A stretch of 64,000 nucleotides of DNA from DASPLX01 sp035627375 (GCA_035627375.1 DASPLX010000037.1:1-64000); one strand, 5' to 3'; numbered from the stretch's first letter, positions 16,651-26,497 are shown. The notes: generated from the sequence alone by a model not told the origin. A program made the numbers and translations.

Positions 16651-17916
16651 ATGAGCTTTCAACAAGGTCTGAGCGGTCTGAACGCGGCTTCCAAGAGCCT
16701 GGAAGCGATCGGCAACAACGTCGCCAACGCCAACACGGTGGGCTTCAAGGGCTCGCAGGCCCAGTTCGCCGACGTCTATGCGAACTCGTTGAACGGAAGT
16801 GGTGCCGGCCAGGTCGGTATCGGCGTCAAGATCGCCACGGTCGCGCAGCAGTTCACGCAGGGCAACATCACATCGTCGAACAATCCGCTCGATATCGCCA
16901 TCAACGGCGGCGGCTTCTTCCGCATGAGCACCAACGGCACCGTGACCTACACGCGCAACGGGCAGTTCCTGCTCGACGACCACGGATTCATTGTCAACTC
17001 CAACCAGGCGCGCCTGACCGGCTATGTGGCGGATTCGCGCGGCGTGCTGTCGACCGGCGCCCCGGCCGATCTGATCATCAACAAGGCGGACTTGTCGCCG
17101 CAGGAAACGGCGGAGGTCCGCTCCCAGCTGAATCTCGATTCGCGGCTTGCCGTGACCACCTGGGACGGATCCATGGATCCCGGTACCTATAACAACGCGT
17201 CATCGGTGACCGTGTTCGACAGCCTCGGCAATGCGCACGTGCTGCAGACCTTCTTCGTGAAGACCGGCCCGGTTCCCCCGGCCGCGACACCGCCGACCTG
17301 GGACGTCTATGCGGCGATGGACGGCACGCTGATCACGACGCCCGCCAACGGCTTGATCGGCACCCTGACGTTCCTGTCCGACGGCACGATCGATACGGCG
17401 GCGACCACGCTGCCGTTCGCCGGCATCGAACTGCCGGTGACGACCGGCGCAACCAATCCGATCGGCGGCGCCGGCGTCGGCATCGAGATCGACTTCACCG
17501 GCACGACGCAGTACGGTTCGAATTTCGGCGTGAACGCGCTGACCCAGGATGGCTACGCCTCCGGTCGCCTTTCCGGTTTCAACATCAGCGAAGACGGCAC
17601 CATCGTCGGCCGCTACACCAACGGCAAGTCGGCGACGCTCGGCCAGGTCGTGCTCGCCAACTTCACCAATCCGAACGGCTTGCAGCCGCTCGGCAACAAC
17701 ATGTGGGCCGAATCGGCGAGTTCCGGCCAGGCGCTGGTCGGCGGTCCGGGATCGGGCACCCTGGGCGTCGTGACCTCGTCCGCGGTGGAGGATTCCAACG
17801 TCGACCTGACGGCGGAACTGGTGAACATGATCACCGCGCAACGCGTCTACCAGGCCAACGCGCAGACCATCAAGACCCAGGACCAGGTGCTGCAGACGCT
17901 GGTGAACCTGCGCTGA
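16651..17916 (+). CDS. flgE: FlgE, hook protein
   Basis: A 421-residue hook subunit. It has the axial-protein N-terminus (SFQQGLSGLNAASKSLEAIG, NNVANANTVGFKGSQAQFAD), the flgE-type middle with DGTIVGRYTNGKSATLGQVV, and the C-terminal coiled region ending QVLQTLVNLR. Length is close to the 400-residue norm, with a modest surface domain (about 140-290) rich in Gly, Thr and Pro. An AGGAGAGG ribosome site precedes the ATG. Final hook length is set by FliK (30249-31466). Confidence 0.97.
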   Translation: MSFQQGLSGLNAASKSLEAIGNNVANANTVGFKGSQAQFADVYANSLNGSGAGQVGIGVKIATVAQQFTQGNITSSNNPLDIAINGGGFFRMSTNGTVTYTRNGQFLLDDHGFIVNSNQARLTGYVADSRGVLSTGAPADLIINKADLSPQETAEVRSQLNLDSRLAVTTWDGSMDPGTYNNASSVTVFDSLGNAHVLQTFFVKTGPVPPAATPPTWDVYAAMDGTLITTPANGLIGTLTFLSDGTIDTAATTLPFAGIELPVTTGATNPIGGAGVGIEIDFTGTTQYGSNFGVNALTQDGYASGRLSGFNISEDGTIVGRYTNGKSATLGQVVLANFTNPNGLQPLGNNMWAESASSGQALVGGPGSGTLGVVTSSAVEDSNVDLTAELVNMITAQRVYQANAQTIKTQDQVLQTLVNLR

Positions 17917-17998
17917 CGCATCCCGCACCTGACCCGACACCATGACCGATCGCAGCGACGCCTGATGCGGGCCGTCGCTCCGGTCGGGGGAGAGCACA

Positions 17999-18739
17999 AT
18001 GGATCGCCTGATCTACACGGTTTCCAGCGGCGCCAAGCATATCCTCGAGCAGCAGGCGACGACTTCGCACAACCTCGCCAATGCGGCCACGACCGGATTT
18101 CGCGCTCAACTCGACTCGTTCCGCGCCGTGCCGGTGTTGAGCGAAGGCTTGCCGACGCGCGCCTTCGTCGTCGATGCCACGGTCGGTTCCGATTTCACGC
18201 CGGGCGCGATCCAGCAGACCGGGCGCGAGCTCGACGTCGCCGTCCAGGGCAAGGGCTGGATCGCGGTCGAGACCGAGGACGGCGGCGAAGCCTATACCCG
18301 CCACGGCAATCTCAGGCTGAGCGAGAACGGCGTGCTGCAGACCCAGAGCGGCCGCAACATCGTCGGCGACGGCGGGCCGATCAGCGTGCCGCCGGACGTG
18401 ACCGTCACCATCGCCAAGGACGGCACCGTATCGGCGATCGCCGCGGGGACCCAGCCCGGAGCGACGACCGTCCTCGGCCGCATCAAGCTCGTCAATCCGC
18501 CGGAAGACACGCTGGTGCGCGGCGATGACGGCCTGTTCCGGGTGCGCGACGGCGGAGCGGCGGAGGCGGACGGCGGCGTCGTGCTGGTCGGCGGCGCGCT
18601 CGAGGGCAGCAACGTCAACGTGGTCGATGCGATGGTCAATATGATCAGCCTCGCGCGCCAGTTCGAGATGCACATGACTATGCTCAAGAACGCAGAGAGC
18701 AATGCCAATAAAGCGAGTCAGCTTCTCGCTTTGAGTTGA
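17999..18739 (+). CDS. flgF: FlgF, proximal rod protein
   Basis: A 246-residue rod protein with the N-terminal motif TTSHNLANAATTGFRAQLDS, the central AVQGKGWIAVE strand typical of FlgF/FlgG, and a C-terminal motif VNVVDAMVNMISLARQFEMH. GGGGAGAG lies just upstream of the ATG. It is slightly shorter than FlgG, as is normal. It lies 82 bases after flgE, within which no promoter was recognised. Confidence 0.96.
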   Translation: MDRLIYTVSSGAKHILEQQATTSHNLANAATTGFRAQLDSFRAVPVLSEGLPTRAFVVDATVGSDFTPGAIQQTGRELDVAVQGKGWIAVETEDGGEAYTRHGNLRLSENGVLQTQSGRNIVGDGGPISVPPDVTVTIAKDGTVSAIAAGTQPGATTVLGRIKLVNPPEDTLVRGDDGLFRVRDGGAAEADGGVVLVGGALEGSNVNVVDAMVNMISLARQFEMHMTMLKNAESNANKASQLLALS

Positions 18740-18814
18740 CGGCGCGGCGCGCATAATCGAAGCTGAATAAACAGGCCGGACGGCGACTTTCGCACAGGGA
18801 TTTCGGAGAAGAAC

Positions 18815-19597
18815 ATGATTCGCTCACTATGGATTTCCAAGACAGGTCTTGAAGCGCAGCAGACGCAGATGGACGTGATCTCCAATAACCTGGCGAACGT
18901 CGGCACCACCGGCTTCAAGCGCTCGCGCGCCGTGTTCGAGGACTTGCTGTACCAGAACATCCGCCAGCCCGGCGCGCAGTCGTCGCAGCAGACGCAACTG
19001 CCGACCGGCCTGCAGATCGGCACCGGCGTGCGTCCGGTGGCGACCGAGCGCATCTTCACGCAGGGTAATGTCCAGCAGACCAACAACAGCAACGATATCG
19101 CGATCCAGGGCGCCGGATTCTTCCAGGTGCTGCTGCCGGACGGCACGACCGCGTACACGCGCGACGGTTCCTTCCATGTCGACAGCAACGGCCAGCTCGT
19201 CACGTCGAGCGGCTATGCGGTGCAGCCGGCCATCACGATACCCTCGACCGCAACCAGCGTCACGATCGCGCGCGACGGCACGGTGTCGATCAGCCAGAAC
19301 GGCACTGCCGCGCTGTCGCAGGTCGGCACCCTCCAGCTTGCCACCTTCGTGAATCCGGCCGGCCTGGAAGCCAAGGGCGAAAACCTGTACGTCGAGACGA
19401 CGGCATCCGGTAGCCCGAACACGAATACGCCGGGGACCAACGGCTCCGGCGTGCTGCTGCAAGGCTACGTCGAGACCTCCAACGTGAACGTGGTCGAGGA
19501 ACTGGTCAACATGATCCAGACCCAGCGCGCCTACGAGATCAACAGCAAGGCGATCACGGTGTCCGATCAGATGCTGCAGCGCCTCGGCCAGCTCTGA
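18815..19597 (+). CDS. flgG: FlgG, distal rod protein
   Basis: A 260-residue protein that matches the near-invariant length of distal rod FlgG. Motifs are LWISKTGLEAQQTQMDVISN, NLANVGTTGFKRSRAVFEDL, the FlgG-specific region around LPTGLQIGTGVRPVATERIF, and the C-terminal VNVVEELVNMIQTQRAYEIN. It forms the drive-shaft rod that passes through the L and P rings. It is followed after 28 bases by the L-ring gene. Confidence 0.97.
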   Translation: MIRSLWISKTGLEAQQTQMDVISNNLANVGTTGFKRSRAVFEDLLYQNIRQPGAQSSQQTQLPTGLQIGTGVRPVATERIFTQGNVQQTNNSNDIAIQGAGFFQVLLPDGTTAYTRDGSFHVDSNGQLVTSSGYAVQPAITIPSTATSVTIARDGTVSISQNGTAALSQVGTLQLATFVNPAGLEAKGENLYVETTASGSPNTNTPGTNGSGVLLQGYVETSNVNVVEELVNMIQTQRAYEINSKAITVSDQMLQRLGQL

Positions 19598-19625
19598 TCG
19601 GCGCTTCGGTACGATGGTGAGCGAG

Positions 19626-20294
19626 ATGAGAAAAATCGTTTATGCCGGATGGGCGATATTGGCGGCCTGCCTCGCCGGTTGCGCGGCAACGCCGTCGTCC
19701 ATCGTCCAACTGCCGACCACCGCGCGGCCGGCGCCGAACGCCGCGGCCAAGCCGGCCAACGGCGCGATCTTCCACTCGGCCTCCTACCGTCCGATGTTCG
19801 AAGACCGGCGCGCGCGCCTGGTGGGCGACGTCTTGACCATCGCGATCAGCGAAAACACCAGCGCGGCGAAGGCAGCGGCGAATTCCGGCAGCAACAGCGG
19901 CAGCGGCAACATGAGCTTCACCACGCTGTTCGGCGTGTCGACGGCGGCCAAGAACAAGCTCGGCGTCAGCACCGAAGGCGAGAACACTTTCGACGAGAAG
20001 GGCGCCCAGAGCGCGAGCAACAGCTTCACCGGCACGATCAGCGTGACCGTCATCGACGTCTTCCCGAACGGGAACCTGCTGGTGAGCGGCGAGAAGCAGA
20101 TTTCCTTCGACAAGGGCGCGGAATTCGTCCGCTTCTCGGGCGTCGTCAATCCCGACACGATCGCGGCGGGAAATGTGGTGTCGTCGACCAAGGTCGCCGA
20201 TGCGCGCGTCGAATACCGGAGCAACAGCCGCATCGATCGCGCGGAAGTCTTGTCTCTGCTGACGCGCTTTTTCATGAGCGTCTTCCCCCTATGA
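19626..20294 (+). CDS. flgH: FlgH, L-ring lipoprotein
   Basis: A 222-residue outer-membrane L-ring subunit. The N-terminus MRKIVYAGWAILAACLAGC is a lipoprotein signal with lipobox LAGC, predicting acylation at Cys19. FlgH motifs follow, including DRRARLVGDVLTIAISENTS and VFPNGNLLVSGEKQ. I chose ATG 19626 because it starts the signal peptide directly and has GGTGAGCGAG before it; an ATG at 19614 adds four residues. An L ring confirms a Gram-negative envelope. Confidence 0.95.
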   Translation: MRKIVYAGWAILAACLAGCAATPSSIVQLPTTARPAPNAAAKPANGAIFHSASYRPMFEDRRARLVGDVLTIAISENTSAAKAAANSGSNSGSGNMSFTTLFGVSTAAKNKLGVSTEGENTFDEKGAQSASNSFTGTISVTVIDVFPNGNLLVSGEKQISFDKGAEFVRFSGVVNPDTIAAGNVVSSTKVADARVEYRSNSRIDRAEVLSLLTRFFMSVFPL

Positions 20295-20313
20295 TCGTTT
20301 CGAGGGAAATCCG

Positions 20314-21456
20314 ATGACCAGCTTGCGCTCCTATCGTTCGATCGGCTCGCTCGCCAGGCAAGCCCTGGCGGGGTTCGTTTGCGCGGCGTGCTTGTGCGCC
20401 GCTCCGGGCGTGCACGCCGAACGGCTCAAGGACCTAGCCTCCATCCAGGGCGTTCGCCAGAACCAGTTGATCGGCTACGGCCTGGTCGTCGGTCTCGACG
20501 GCAGCGGCGATCAGACCACGCAAACGCCGTTCACCGTGCAAAGCGTGATCAGCATGCTGCAACAGATGGGTGTGAGCATGCCGACCGGAACAAGCCTGCA
20601 ATTGAAGAACGTGGCGGCGGTCGTCGTGACCGCGTCCCTGCCGGCCTTCGCGCAGCCGGGACAGACGCTCGATATCACCGTCTCGTCGATGGGCAACGCC
20701 AAGAGCCTGCGCGGCGGTACGCTGCTGATGACCCCGCTCAAGGGTGCGGATGGCCAGATTTACGCGATGGCCCAGGGTAATGTGCTGGTCGGCGGCGTCG
20801 GCGCCGCGGCGGGCGGCAGCAAGACCGTCGTCAATCACTTGAGCGTCGGCCGGATTTCGTCGGGGGCGACGGTGGAGCGCGCGGTGCCATCGGCGCTCGG
20901 GCAGGGCGGCTACGTCTTCCTGGAATTGAACGATACCGATTTCTCGACGGCGAGCCGGGTGGTGGATGCCGTCAACAAGCGCTTCGGCCCGGAAACCGCG
21001 GCCGCCCAGGACGGGCGCGTCATCCGCGTCCGCTCTCCGGCGGGCAGCGACGAACGGGTCGCCTTCCTCGGCGCGCTCGAAAACATCGTGCTGACGCCGG
21101 CGCAGGCGATCGCCAAGGTCATTCTCAACGCGCGCACCGGTTCGGTCGTGATGAATCAAGCCGTCACGCTCGACAGCTGCGCCATCTCGCATGGCAACCT
21201 GTCCATCGTGATCAATAGCGAACCCGTCATCAGCCAGCCGGCGCCCTTGTCCGGCGGACAGACGGTGGTGGCGCAGACTTCGCAGATCGACATCAAGAAA
21301 GATCCCGGCCAGCTCCTGCTGCTCAAGAGCGGCGCGTCGCTGGCGGACGTGGTCAAGGCGCTCAACGCGGTCGGCGCGACGCCGCAGGACTTGCTGGCGA
21401 TCCTGCAGGCGATGAAGGCGGCGGGTTCCTTGCGCGCCGAGCTCGAGATCATCTGA
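20314..21456 (+). CDS. flgI: FlgI, P-ring protein
   Basis: A 380-residue periplasmic ring subunit with a signal peptide ending near AAPGVHA (about residue 36). The mature N-terminus ERLKDLASIQGVRQNQLIGY and GLVVGLDGSGDQTTQTPFT are FlgI hallmarks, as is the C-terminal SLADVVKALNAVGATPQDLL. It assembles around the rod in the peptidoglycan layer with help from FlgA. The length is standard. It is separated from flgJ by seven bases. Confidence 0.97.
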   Translation: MTSLRSYRSIGSLARQALAGFVCAACLCAAPGVHAERLKDLASIQGVRQNQLIGYGLVVGLDGSGDQTTQTPFTVQSVISMLQQMGVSMPTGTSLQLKNVAAVVVTASLPAFAQPGQTLDITVSSMGNAKSLRGGTLLMTPLKGADGQIYAMAQGNVLVGGVGAAAGGSKTVVNHLSVGRISSGATVERAVPSALGQGGYVFLELNDTDFSTASRVVDAVNKRFGPETAAAQDGRVIRVRSPAGSDERVAFLGALENIVLTPAQAIAKVILNARTGSVVMNQAVTLDSCAISHGNLSIVINSEPVISQPAPLSGGQTVVAQTSQIDIKKDPGQLLLLKSGASLADVVKALNAVGATPQDLLAILQAMKAAGSLRAELEII

Positions 21457-21463
21457 CGCGGCC

Positions 21464-22321
21464 ATGGCGATCTCTCCGACGGACACCGGCAAATCCCTCG
21501 CGATCGACACGCGGGAACTGGCCTCCCTGCGCGAAGCGGCGAAGCGGAATTCGCCGGAAGCGTTGAAAGCGGCTGCGAAGCAATTCGAAGCGGTCTTCAT
21601 GAACATGATGCTCAAGAGCATGCGCGAGGCGACGCCGCAGGACGGCATGTTCGACAACGACCAGAGCCGCATGTTTACTTCGATGCTCGACCAGCAGCTG
21701 AGCCAGACGCTGGCCAGCCGCGGCGTCGGCCTGGCCGACGTGCTGATCCGGCAATTGTCCAATGCCGTCGGCAACGTCGTTGAAGGAGGCGCTCCGTCCG
21801 CCGACGCGGCCGGCGGCGCGGAGATGCCCGGCGAAGGCGCCAAGACTCAAGGCGCGCCCTCGGCCCAGGCCAGGATCTTCCAGGAGCGCCTCGCCGCGCA
21901 TGCCGAGGAGGCGAGCCGGGCCACCGGCATTCCGGCGAAATTCATGCTCGGCCAGGCTGCGCTGGAAACCGGCTGGGGCCGGCGCGAGATCGTGGCCGCG
22001 GACGGCACCAACAGCCACAACCTGTTCGGCATCAAGGCCGGCGGCGGCTGGAAGGGACGGGTGGTCGAGACCGTGACCACCGAATACGTGAACGGCATGC
22101 CGGAAACGAAGATCGAGAAATTCCGGGCCTATGATTCTTATGCCGAGGCGTTCCGCGATTACGCGAATCTGCTGCGCAGCAATCCGCGCTACCAGGCGGT
22201 GCTCGCCAATGCACAGGATGTTCACGGGTTTGCGCAAGGCCTGCAGAAAGCCGGTTACGCCACCGATCCGAACTATGCGGCGAAATTGACTCGAATTATC
22301 AAACAATCATTGTCGGTATGA
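21464..22321 (+). CDS. flgJ: FlgJ, rod cap and peptidoglycan hydrolase
   Basis: A 285-residue dual-domain protein. The N-terminal rod-cap part (about 1-100) has KQFEAVFMNMMLKSMREATP. After an Ala/Gly linker, the GH73 glucosaminidase domain (about 135-285) has PAKFMLGQAALETGWGRREI, with catalytic Glu168, and YDSYAEAFRDYANLL. It opens the cell wall so the rod can pass. Presence of the enzyme domain is the beta/gammaproteobacterial form; alphaproteobacterial FlgJ usually lacks it. It closes the flgB-J run before a new promoter. Confidence 0.96.
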   Translation: MAISPTDTGKSLAIDTRELASLREAAKRNSPEALKAAAKQFEAVFMNMMLKSMREATPQDGMFDNDQSRMFTSMLDQQLSQTLASRGVGLADVLIRQLSNAVGNVVEGGAPSADAAGGAEMPGEGAKTQGAPSAQARIFQERLAAHAEEASRATGIPAKFMLGQAALETGWGRREIVAADGTNSHNLFGIKAGGGWKGRVVETVTTEYVNGMPETKIEKFRAYDSYAEAFRDYANLLRSNPRYQAVLANAQDVHGFAQGLQKAGYATDPNYAAKLTRIIKQSLSV

Positions 22322-22392
22322 TAAGCAGTCGTCGGCCACGGCGCTGACCGGCGCCGGGTGGGCGGAGGATCGTGGGACGGAGACGGCCGGGC

Positions 22393-22419
22393 TCAAGTTT
22401 ACGGCCGCCATGCCGATGT
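22393..22419 (+). promoter_or_regulatory. sigma-28 (FliA) promoter of flgK-flgL
   Basis: TCAAGTTT, an 11-base spacer and GCCGATGT match the FliA consensus TAAAGTTT-N11-GCCGATAA at seven of eight and six of eight positions. It lies 31 bases upstream of the flgK ATG in the 128-base flgJ-flgK gap. It explains how the junction proteins are expressed with the filament class rather than with flgB-J. Confidence 0.78.
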
Positions 22420-22449
22420 TATGGATATCGCGATATAGAAGAGAAGGTC

Positions 22450-24414
22450 ATGGGATCCAGCATTCTTAGCGTCGGACAAAGCGCGCTTGCCGCAGCCCAG
22501 GTCGGGTTGCTTACGACCGGCCACAATATCGCCAACGCCAATACGCCCGGCTATAGCCGCCAGATCGTCGTCCAAGGGACCGCATCGTCTCAGGACAGCG
22601 GCTTCGGCTTCGTCGGCAAGGGTACCGAGGTGGTTGGCGTCAAGCGGGTGTTCAACGAGTTCCTCGCCAATCGCGTCATGACGACGCAGACGTCCTATAA
22701 CGAACTCGACACGTATTACTCGCAGATCAAGCAGATCAACAATCTGTTCGCCGATACGACATCGGGTCTGTCGCCGCGACTGCAGGAATTTTTCAAGGGC
22801 GTGCAGAACCTGGCGGCAGATCCGAATTCGGCGGCCGCGCGGCAGTCGCTGCTGTCGTCGGCCGAGACGCTGTCGAGCCAGTTCAAGAGCATGGACGGCC
22901 AGTTGAGAGAAATGCGCGACGGCGTCAATACCCAGATCATCACCAGCGTCGGCACGATCAACAGCTATGCCCAGCAGATCGCGAAGCTCAACGATGCGAT
23001 CGAAAAGGCCATGGCCGGCGACGAATCCAAGCCGGCCAACGATTTGCTCGATCAGCGCGACCAGATCGTGTCCGAATTGAGCAAGGAAATCAAGGTATCG
23101 GTCGTCAAGCAGAACGACAGCTACAACGTGTTCATCGGCAGCGGCCAGCCGCTGGTGGTCGGCACCAAGCCGTTCGATCTGAAGCCGGTGACGTCGGACA
23201 CCGATCTGAGCCGCATCGAAGTCGGCTACAACAACAACGGCACGACGATAACGCTGGCGGAGGACAGCCTGACCGGCGGCCGGCTCGGCGGATTGCTCCA
23301 GTTCCGTTCCGAGACGCTCGATACGACGCAAAACGCGCTGAATCGCCTGGCGGTCAGCATCGCGACGACCTTCAACGCGCAGCATCGGCTGGGGCAGGAC
23401 CAAAGCGGAGCGCTGGGCGGCGATTTCTTTTCCTTCTCGACCCTGCCCGTCAGTCCGGCGGTCGGCACGACCGGCGTCGTCAGCGCCGCCATCTCGGATG
23501 CCGCCGCGCTCACCACCAGCGACTATCAGCTGAAGTTCGACGGCACCAACTACACGGTGACGCGGCTTTCCGACGGCCGGCAGATGTATAACGCGGGAGC
23601 ATTCCCTGGCGCGGCCGACGTCATCGAAGGCGTCACTTTGACCGAGACGACCGCCATGGCGGCGGGCGACAGTTTCCTCATCCGGCCGGCATACGGCGCC
23701 GCCACCAACTTCGCCGTCGCCCTGACCAACAAGGCGCAGATCGCGGCCGCCGCGCCGGTCCGTACCGGTGCTCCCACGACCAATACCGGCACCGGCCGGA
23801 TCAGCGCCGGAACCATCGATGCGACCTATACCGCCGCCACCTTGACGCCGGCCGTGACGCTGACCTACGACAAGACGGCAAACACCTTGTCCGGCTTCCC
23901 GGTGGCATTGTCTGTCGATGTGACGGTCGCCGGCGTGACGACCAATTATCCGAGCCCGGTCGCCTCGATTCCCTATACCAGCGGCGCGACGATCAGTTTC
24001 GGCGGCGTCAGTGTCGCCATTTCCGACCAGCCGGCCAACGGCGATACCTTCACGATCGGCCAGAATACCAACGGCAGCGGCGACAACCGGAACGCCTTGC
24101 TGCTCGCCGCGCTGCAATCGGCCAATACGATGGACAAGAACCTGACCACCGGCTTGTCCACGACCACGTTCCAGGGAGCCTATGCCCAGCTCGTCAACCA
24201 GGTCGGCAACAAGACGCACGAACTGGAGGTGACCAGCAGCGCCGAGAGCAAGTTGATGGCGGAAGCCCGGAAGGCCCACCAGGCCGATTCCGGCGTCAGT
24301 CTCGACGAGGAAGCGACCAACCTGATCCGCTACCAGCAGGCCTATCAGGCGGCCGGCAAGGTGATGCAGACGGCCAGCCAGCTGTTCGATATCCTGCTGA
24401 CGCTGGGCGGATAA
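22450..24414 (+). CDS. flgK: FlgK, hook-filament junction protein 1
   Basis: A 654-residue axial protein. The N-terminal SILSVGQSALAAAQVGLLTT and GHNIANANTPGYSRQIVVQG are FlgK signatures, and the C-terminus has DEEATNLIRYQQAYQAAGKV followed by the terminal helix. The Thr/Ala/Gly-rich middle (about 330-560) makes it longer than the 550-residue Salmonella protein. ATG 22450 is preceded by GAGAAGG; the frame is open further upstream but that part overlaps the promoter. It is exported with the FlgN chaperone and is the first filament-stage structure on the hook. Confidence 0.96.
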   Translation: MGSSILSVGQSALAAAQVGLLTTGHNIANANTPGYSRQIVVQGTASSQDSGFGFVGKGTEVVGVKRVFNEFLANRVMTTQTSYNELDTYYSQIKQINNLFADTTSGLSPRLQEFFKGVQNLAADPNSAAARQSLLSSAETLSSQFKSMDGQLREMRDGVNTQIITSVGTINSYAQQIAKLNDAIEKAMAGDESKPANDLLDQRDQIVSELSKEIKVSVVKQNDSYNVFIGSGQPLVVGTKPFDLKPVTSDTDLSRIEVGYNNNGTTITLAEDSLTGGRLGGLLQFRSETLDTTQNALNRLAVSIATTFNAQHRLGQDQSGALGGDFFSFSTLPVSPAVGTTGVVSAAISDAAALTTSDYQLKFDGTNYTVTRLSDGRQMYNAGAFPGAADVIEGVTLTETTAMAAGDSFLIRPAYGAATNFAVALTNKAQIAAAAPVRTGAPTTNTGTGRISAGTIDATYTAATLTPAVTLTYDKTANTLSGFPVALSVDVTVAGVTTNYPSPVASIPYTSGATISFGGVSVAISDQPANGDTFTIGQNTNGSGDNRNALLLAALQSANTMDKNLTTGLSTTTFQGAYAQLVNQVGNKTHELEVTSSAESKLMAEARKAHQADSGVSLDEEATNLIRYQQAYQAAGKVMQTASQLFDILLTLGG

Positions 24415-24429
24415 CAAGGAAATAAGATC

Positions 24430-25662
24430 ATGCGTATCAGTACGACGACAGTTTTCGAATCGGGAGCGGCCCGCTTGAGCGAATTGCAGGCGGGCATGCT
24501 CAAGGGGCAGCAGCAAATCGCGACCGGCCGCAAGATGCTGACTCCGGCCGACGATCCTGTGGCGTCGGCGCGCGCCCTGGAACTCACCCAGTCGCGGATG
24601 CTCAACGAGCAATACGGGACGAACCGCGACAATGCCAAGGCTTCGCTGTCGCAGGAGGAAGTGGCGCTGCAAAGCGTAACCAGCTTGCTGCAGGATGCCA
24701 GGACGCTGACGGTCGCCTCCGGCAGCGGCATCCTCGACGACCAGCAGCGCCGGTTCTATGCGACCGAGCTGCGCGGACGTTTCGACGATCTCCTGGCGTT
24801 GGCCAACACGCGGGACGGCACCGGGAATTTCATGTTCGCCGGCTATCAGGTCACGGATCAGCCTTTCGTCAAGTCGGGCACGAGCGTGACGTACAACGGC
24901 GACCAGGGGCAGCGCCTCCTGCAGGTGGACTCGGCGCGGCAGCTGGCCATGAGCGATTCCGGCGACGCAGTCTTCATGAATATCCCGACCGGCAACGGCG
25001 AATTCGTCACGGCGCCGGGCACCAATGCGATCACGGGCGGACCGAATTCCGGCAGCGGCATCGTCTCGGAGGGTTCGGTGGTCGACGCCAGCCTGTTGAC
25101 CGGCGATTCCTACACGGTCACGTTCACGGTGACGGCGGGCGTATCCACCTACAATGTCGTCAACACGACGACCGGGAATCCGGTCGGCGCGCTCAACGTG
25201 CCGTATGTCAGCGGGCAGTCGATCTCGTTCGACGGAATGCAGTTCGCCATCACCGGGACGCCGAACGACGGCGACGTCTTTACCGTCAATCCGAGCGCCA
25301 ACCAGAGCGTCTTTACGACCTTGTCCAACCTGATTTCCACCCTCGAGAAGCCGGCGGATACCGCCGCTGCCAAGGCCAATCTGGCGAACGGCCTCGCGTC
25401 GGCGCTCACCAATCTCGACAACGCGCTCGACAACGTGCTGACGGTGCGCGCCTCCGTCGGCGCGCGTCTCAAGGAAATCGAGGCCTTGAACGACATCGGC
25501 TCCGATCGCGACCTGCAGTATGCGCAAACGCTGTCCGAGCTGCAGGAGCTCGATTACACGAAGGCGATTTCCGAGCTGACGCAGCTGCAGATGACGCTCA
25601 CCGCCGCCCAGCAGTCGTTCGTGAAAATCACCGATCTCTCGCTGTTCAACTTCCTCAGATAA
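24430..25662 (+). CDS. flgL: FlgL, hook-filament junction protein 3
   Basis: A 410-residue flagellin-like protein. N-terminal MRISTTTVFESGAARLSELQ and QQQIATGRKMLTPADDPVAS are typical of FlgL, as is the C-terminal TKAISELTQLQMTLTAAQQS helix ending LSLFNFLR. It links FlgK to the first FliC subunits and uses the FlgN chaperone. It lies 15 bases after flgK and shares its sigma-28 promoter. It is about 90 residues longer than the Salmonella protein because of a Thr/Gly-rich middle (about 150-290). Confidence 0.96.
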   Translation: MRISTTTVFESGAARLSELQAGMLKGQQQIATGRKMLTPADDPVASARALELTQSRMLNEQYGTNRDNAKASLSQEEVALQSVTSLLQDARTLTVASGSGILDDQQRRFYATELRGRFDDLLALANTRDGTGNFMFAGYQVTDQPFVKSGTSVTYNGDQGQRLLQVDSARQLAMSDSGDAVFMNIPTGNGEFVTAPGTNAITGGPNSGSGIVSEGSVVDASLLTGDSYTVTFTVTAGVSTYNVVNTTTGNPVGALNVPYVSGQSISFDGMQFAITGTPNDGDVFTVNPSANQSVFTTLSNLISTLEKPADTAAAKANLANGLASALTNLDNALDNVLTVRASVGARLKEIEALNDIGSDRDLQYAQTLSELQELDYTKAISELTQLQMTLTAAQQSFVKITDLSLFNFLR

Positions 25663-25667
25663 CCGCC

Positions 25668-25686
25668 CCGGCCGCGCCTCGGCCGG
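25668..25686. terminator. hairpin between convergent flgL and fliR
   Basis: A perfect 7-base GC stem (CCGGCCG and CGGCCGG) with a five-base loop lies five bases after the flgL stop and 20 bases before the fliR stop. There is no T-tract on either side, so it may act as a weak or bidirectional terminator or simply as an mRNA end stabiliser. Confidence 0.45.
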
Positions 25687-25705
25687 CCATATCGCGCTAC
25701 CTGCG

Positions 25706-26497
25706 CTACCGTATCGGCGGCAGCGCGACGGTCATTTGGCGGATCATATCGATCGCATCCTGGAACAGCCGGCCGACGGGCGACACGAGATAGGGCAGCA
25801 CCAGCGCGATCATGACGAAACCGACCCCGATCGTGACCGGAAAGCCGATCGCGAACAGGTTCAGTTGCGGCGCGGCCCGGGTCAGGATGCCGAGCGCAAG
25901 ATTCGTGATGAGCAGCGCGGCGACGATCGGCAGCGACAACTGCACGCCGGTGCTGAAGATGCGGCCGCCCCATGCCGCGAGCTGATGAAAGCTGCCGATG
26001 CCGATCGGCGAGGCGGTGATCGGCAGCGATTGGAAGCTGTCTGCCAGCGTGGACAGCAGCATCAGGTGCAGGTTCATCGCCAGATACAGCATCAGCGTCA
26101 GCAGGGACAGGAACTGGCTGATGGCCGACGAATGCCCTTGGGAATGGGGATCGAAGAAGGTGGCGAAGCCCAGGCCCATCGTCATGCCGGAGATTTCGCC
26201 TGCCATCTCGACGGCGGCGAAGACGAGGCGCATGGCGAAGCCCATGGCCAGCCCGATCACCAGCTGCTGCACGAGAATCAACAGGCCGGCGAGCGACATC
26301 GGATCGGTAGCCGGCAATTCAGGAACCGTCGGCGAGATGATCAACGCCAGCATGGCGCCGAGCACGATCTTGACGCGCGCCGGAACGCTGATGTTGCCGA
26401 ACAGCGGCGCGGCCGCGATCAGCCCCAGGATGCGCGTCAGCGGCCACAGGAAGGCCGCGATCCACGCATGCAGCTGGGCGCTCGTCAGGGTGATCAT
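25706..26497 (-). CDS. fliR: FliR, flagellar export gate protein
   Basis: A 263-residue integral membrane protein with about six hydrophobic segments and FliR motifs such as WPLTRILGLIAAAPLFGN near the start and FATFFDPHSQGHSSAISQFL in the middle. It forms the export pore with FliP and FliQ and contacts FlhB. It is the last gene of the minus-strand fliLMNOPQR run and lies 22 bases after fliQ. Its stop faces flgL across a 43-base convergent gap. Confidence 0.96.
   Translation of the reverse strand: MITLTSAQLHAWIAAFLWPLTRILGLIAAAPLFGNISVPARVKIVLGAMLALIISPTVPELPATDPMSLAGLLILVQQLVIGLAMGFAMRLVFAAVEMAGEISGMTMGLGFATFFDPHSQGHSSAISQFLSLLTLMLYLAMNLHLMLLSTLADSFQSLPITASPIGIGSFHQLAAWGGRIFSTGVQLSLPIVAALLITNLALGILTRAAPQLNLFAIGFPVTIGVGFVMIALVLPYLVSPVGRLFQDAIDMIRQMTVALPPIR

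Noticed and set aside
22399..25527. Long open frame on the minus strand opposite flgK and flgL (over 1000 codons)
   Set aside because: It is a high-GC shadow of flgK/flgL. Its composition (Arg/Gly/His/Asp-rich) is that of an antisense frame and no family is recognisable.
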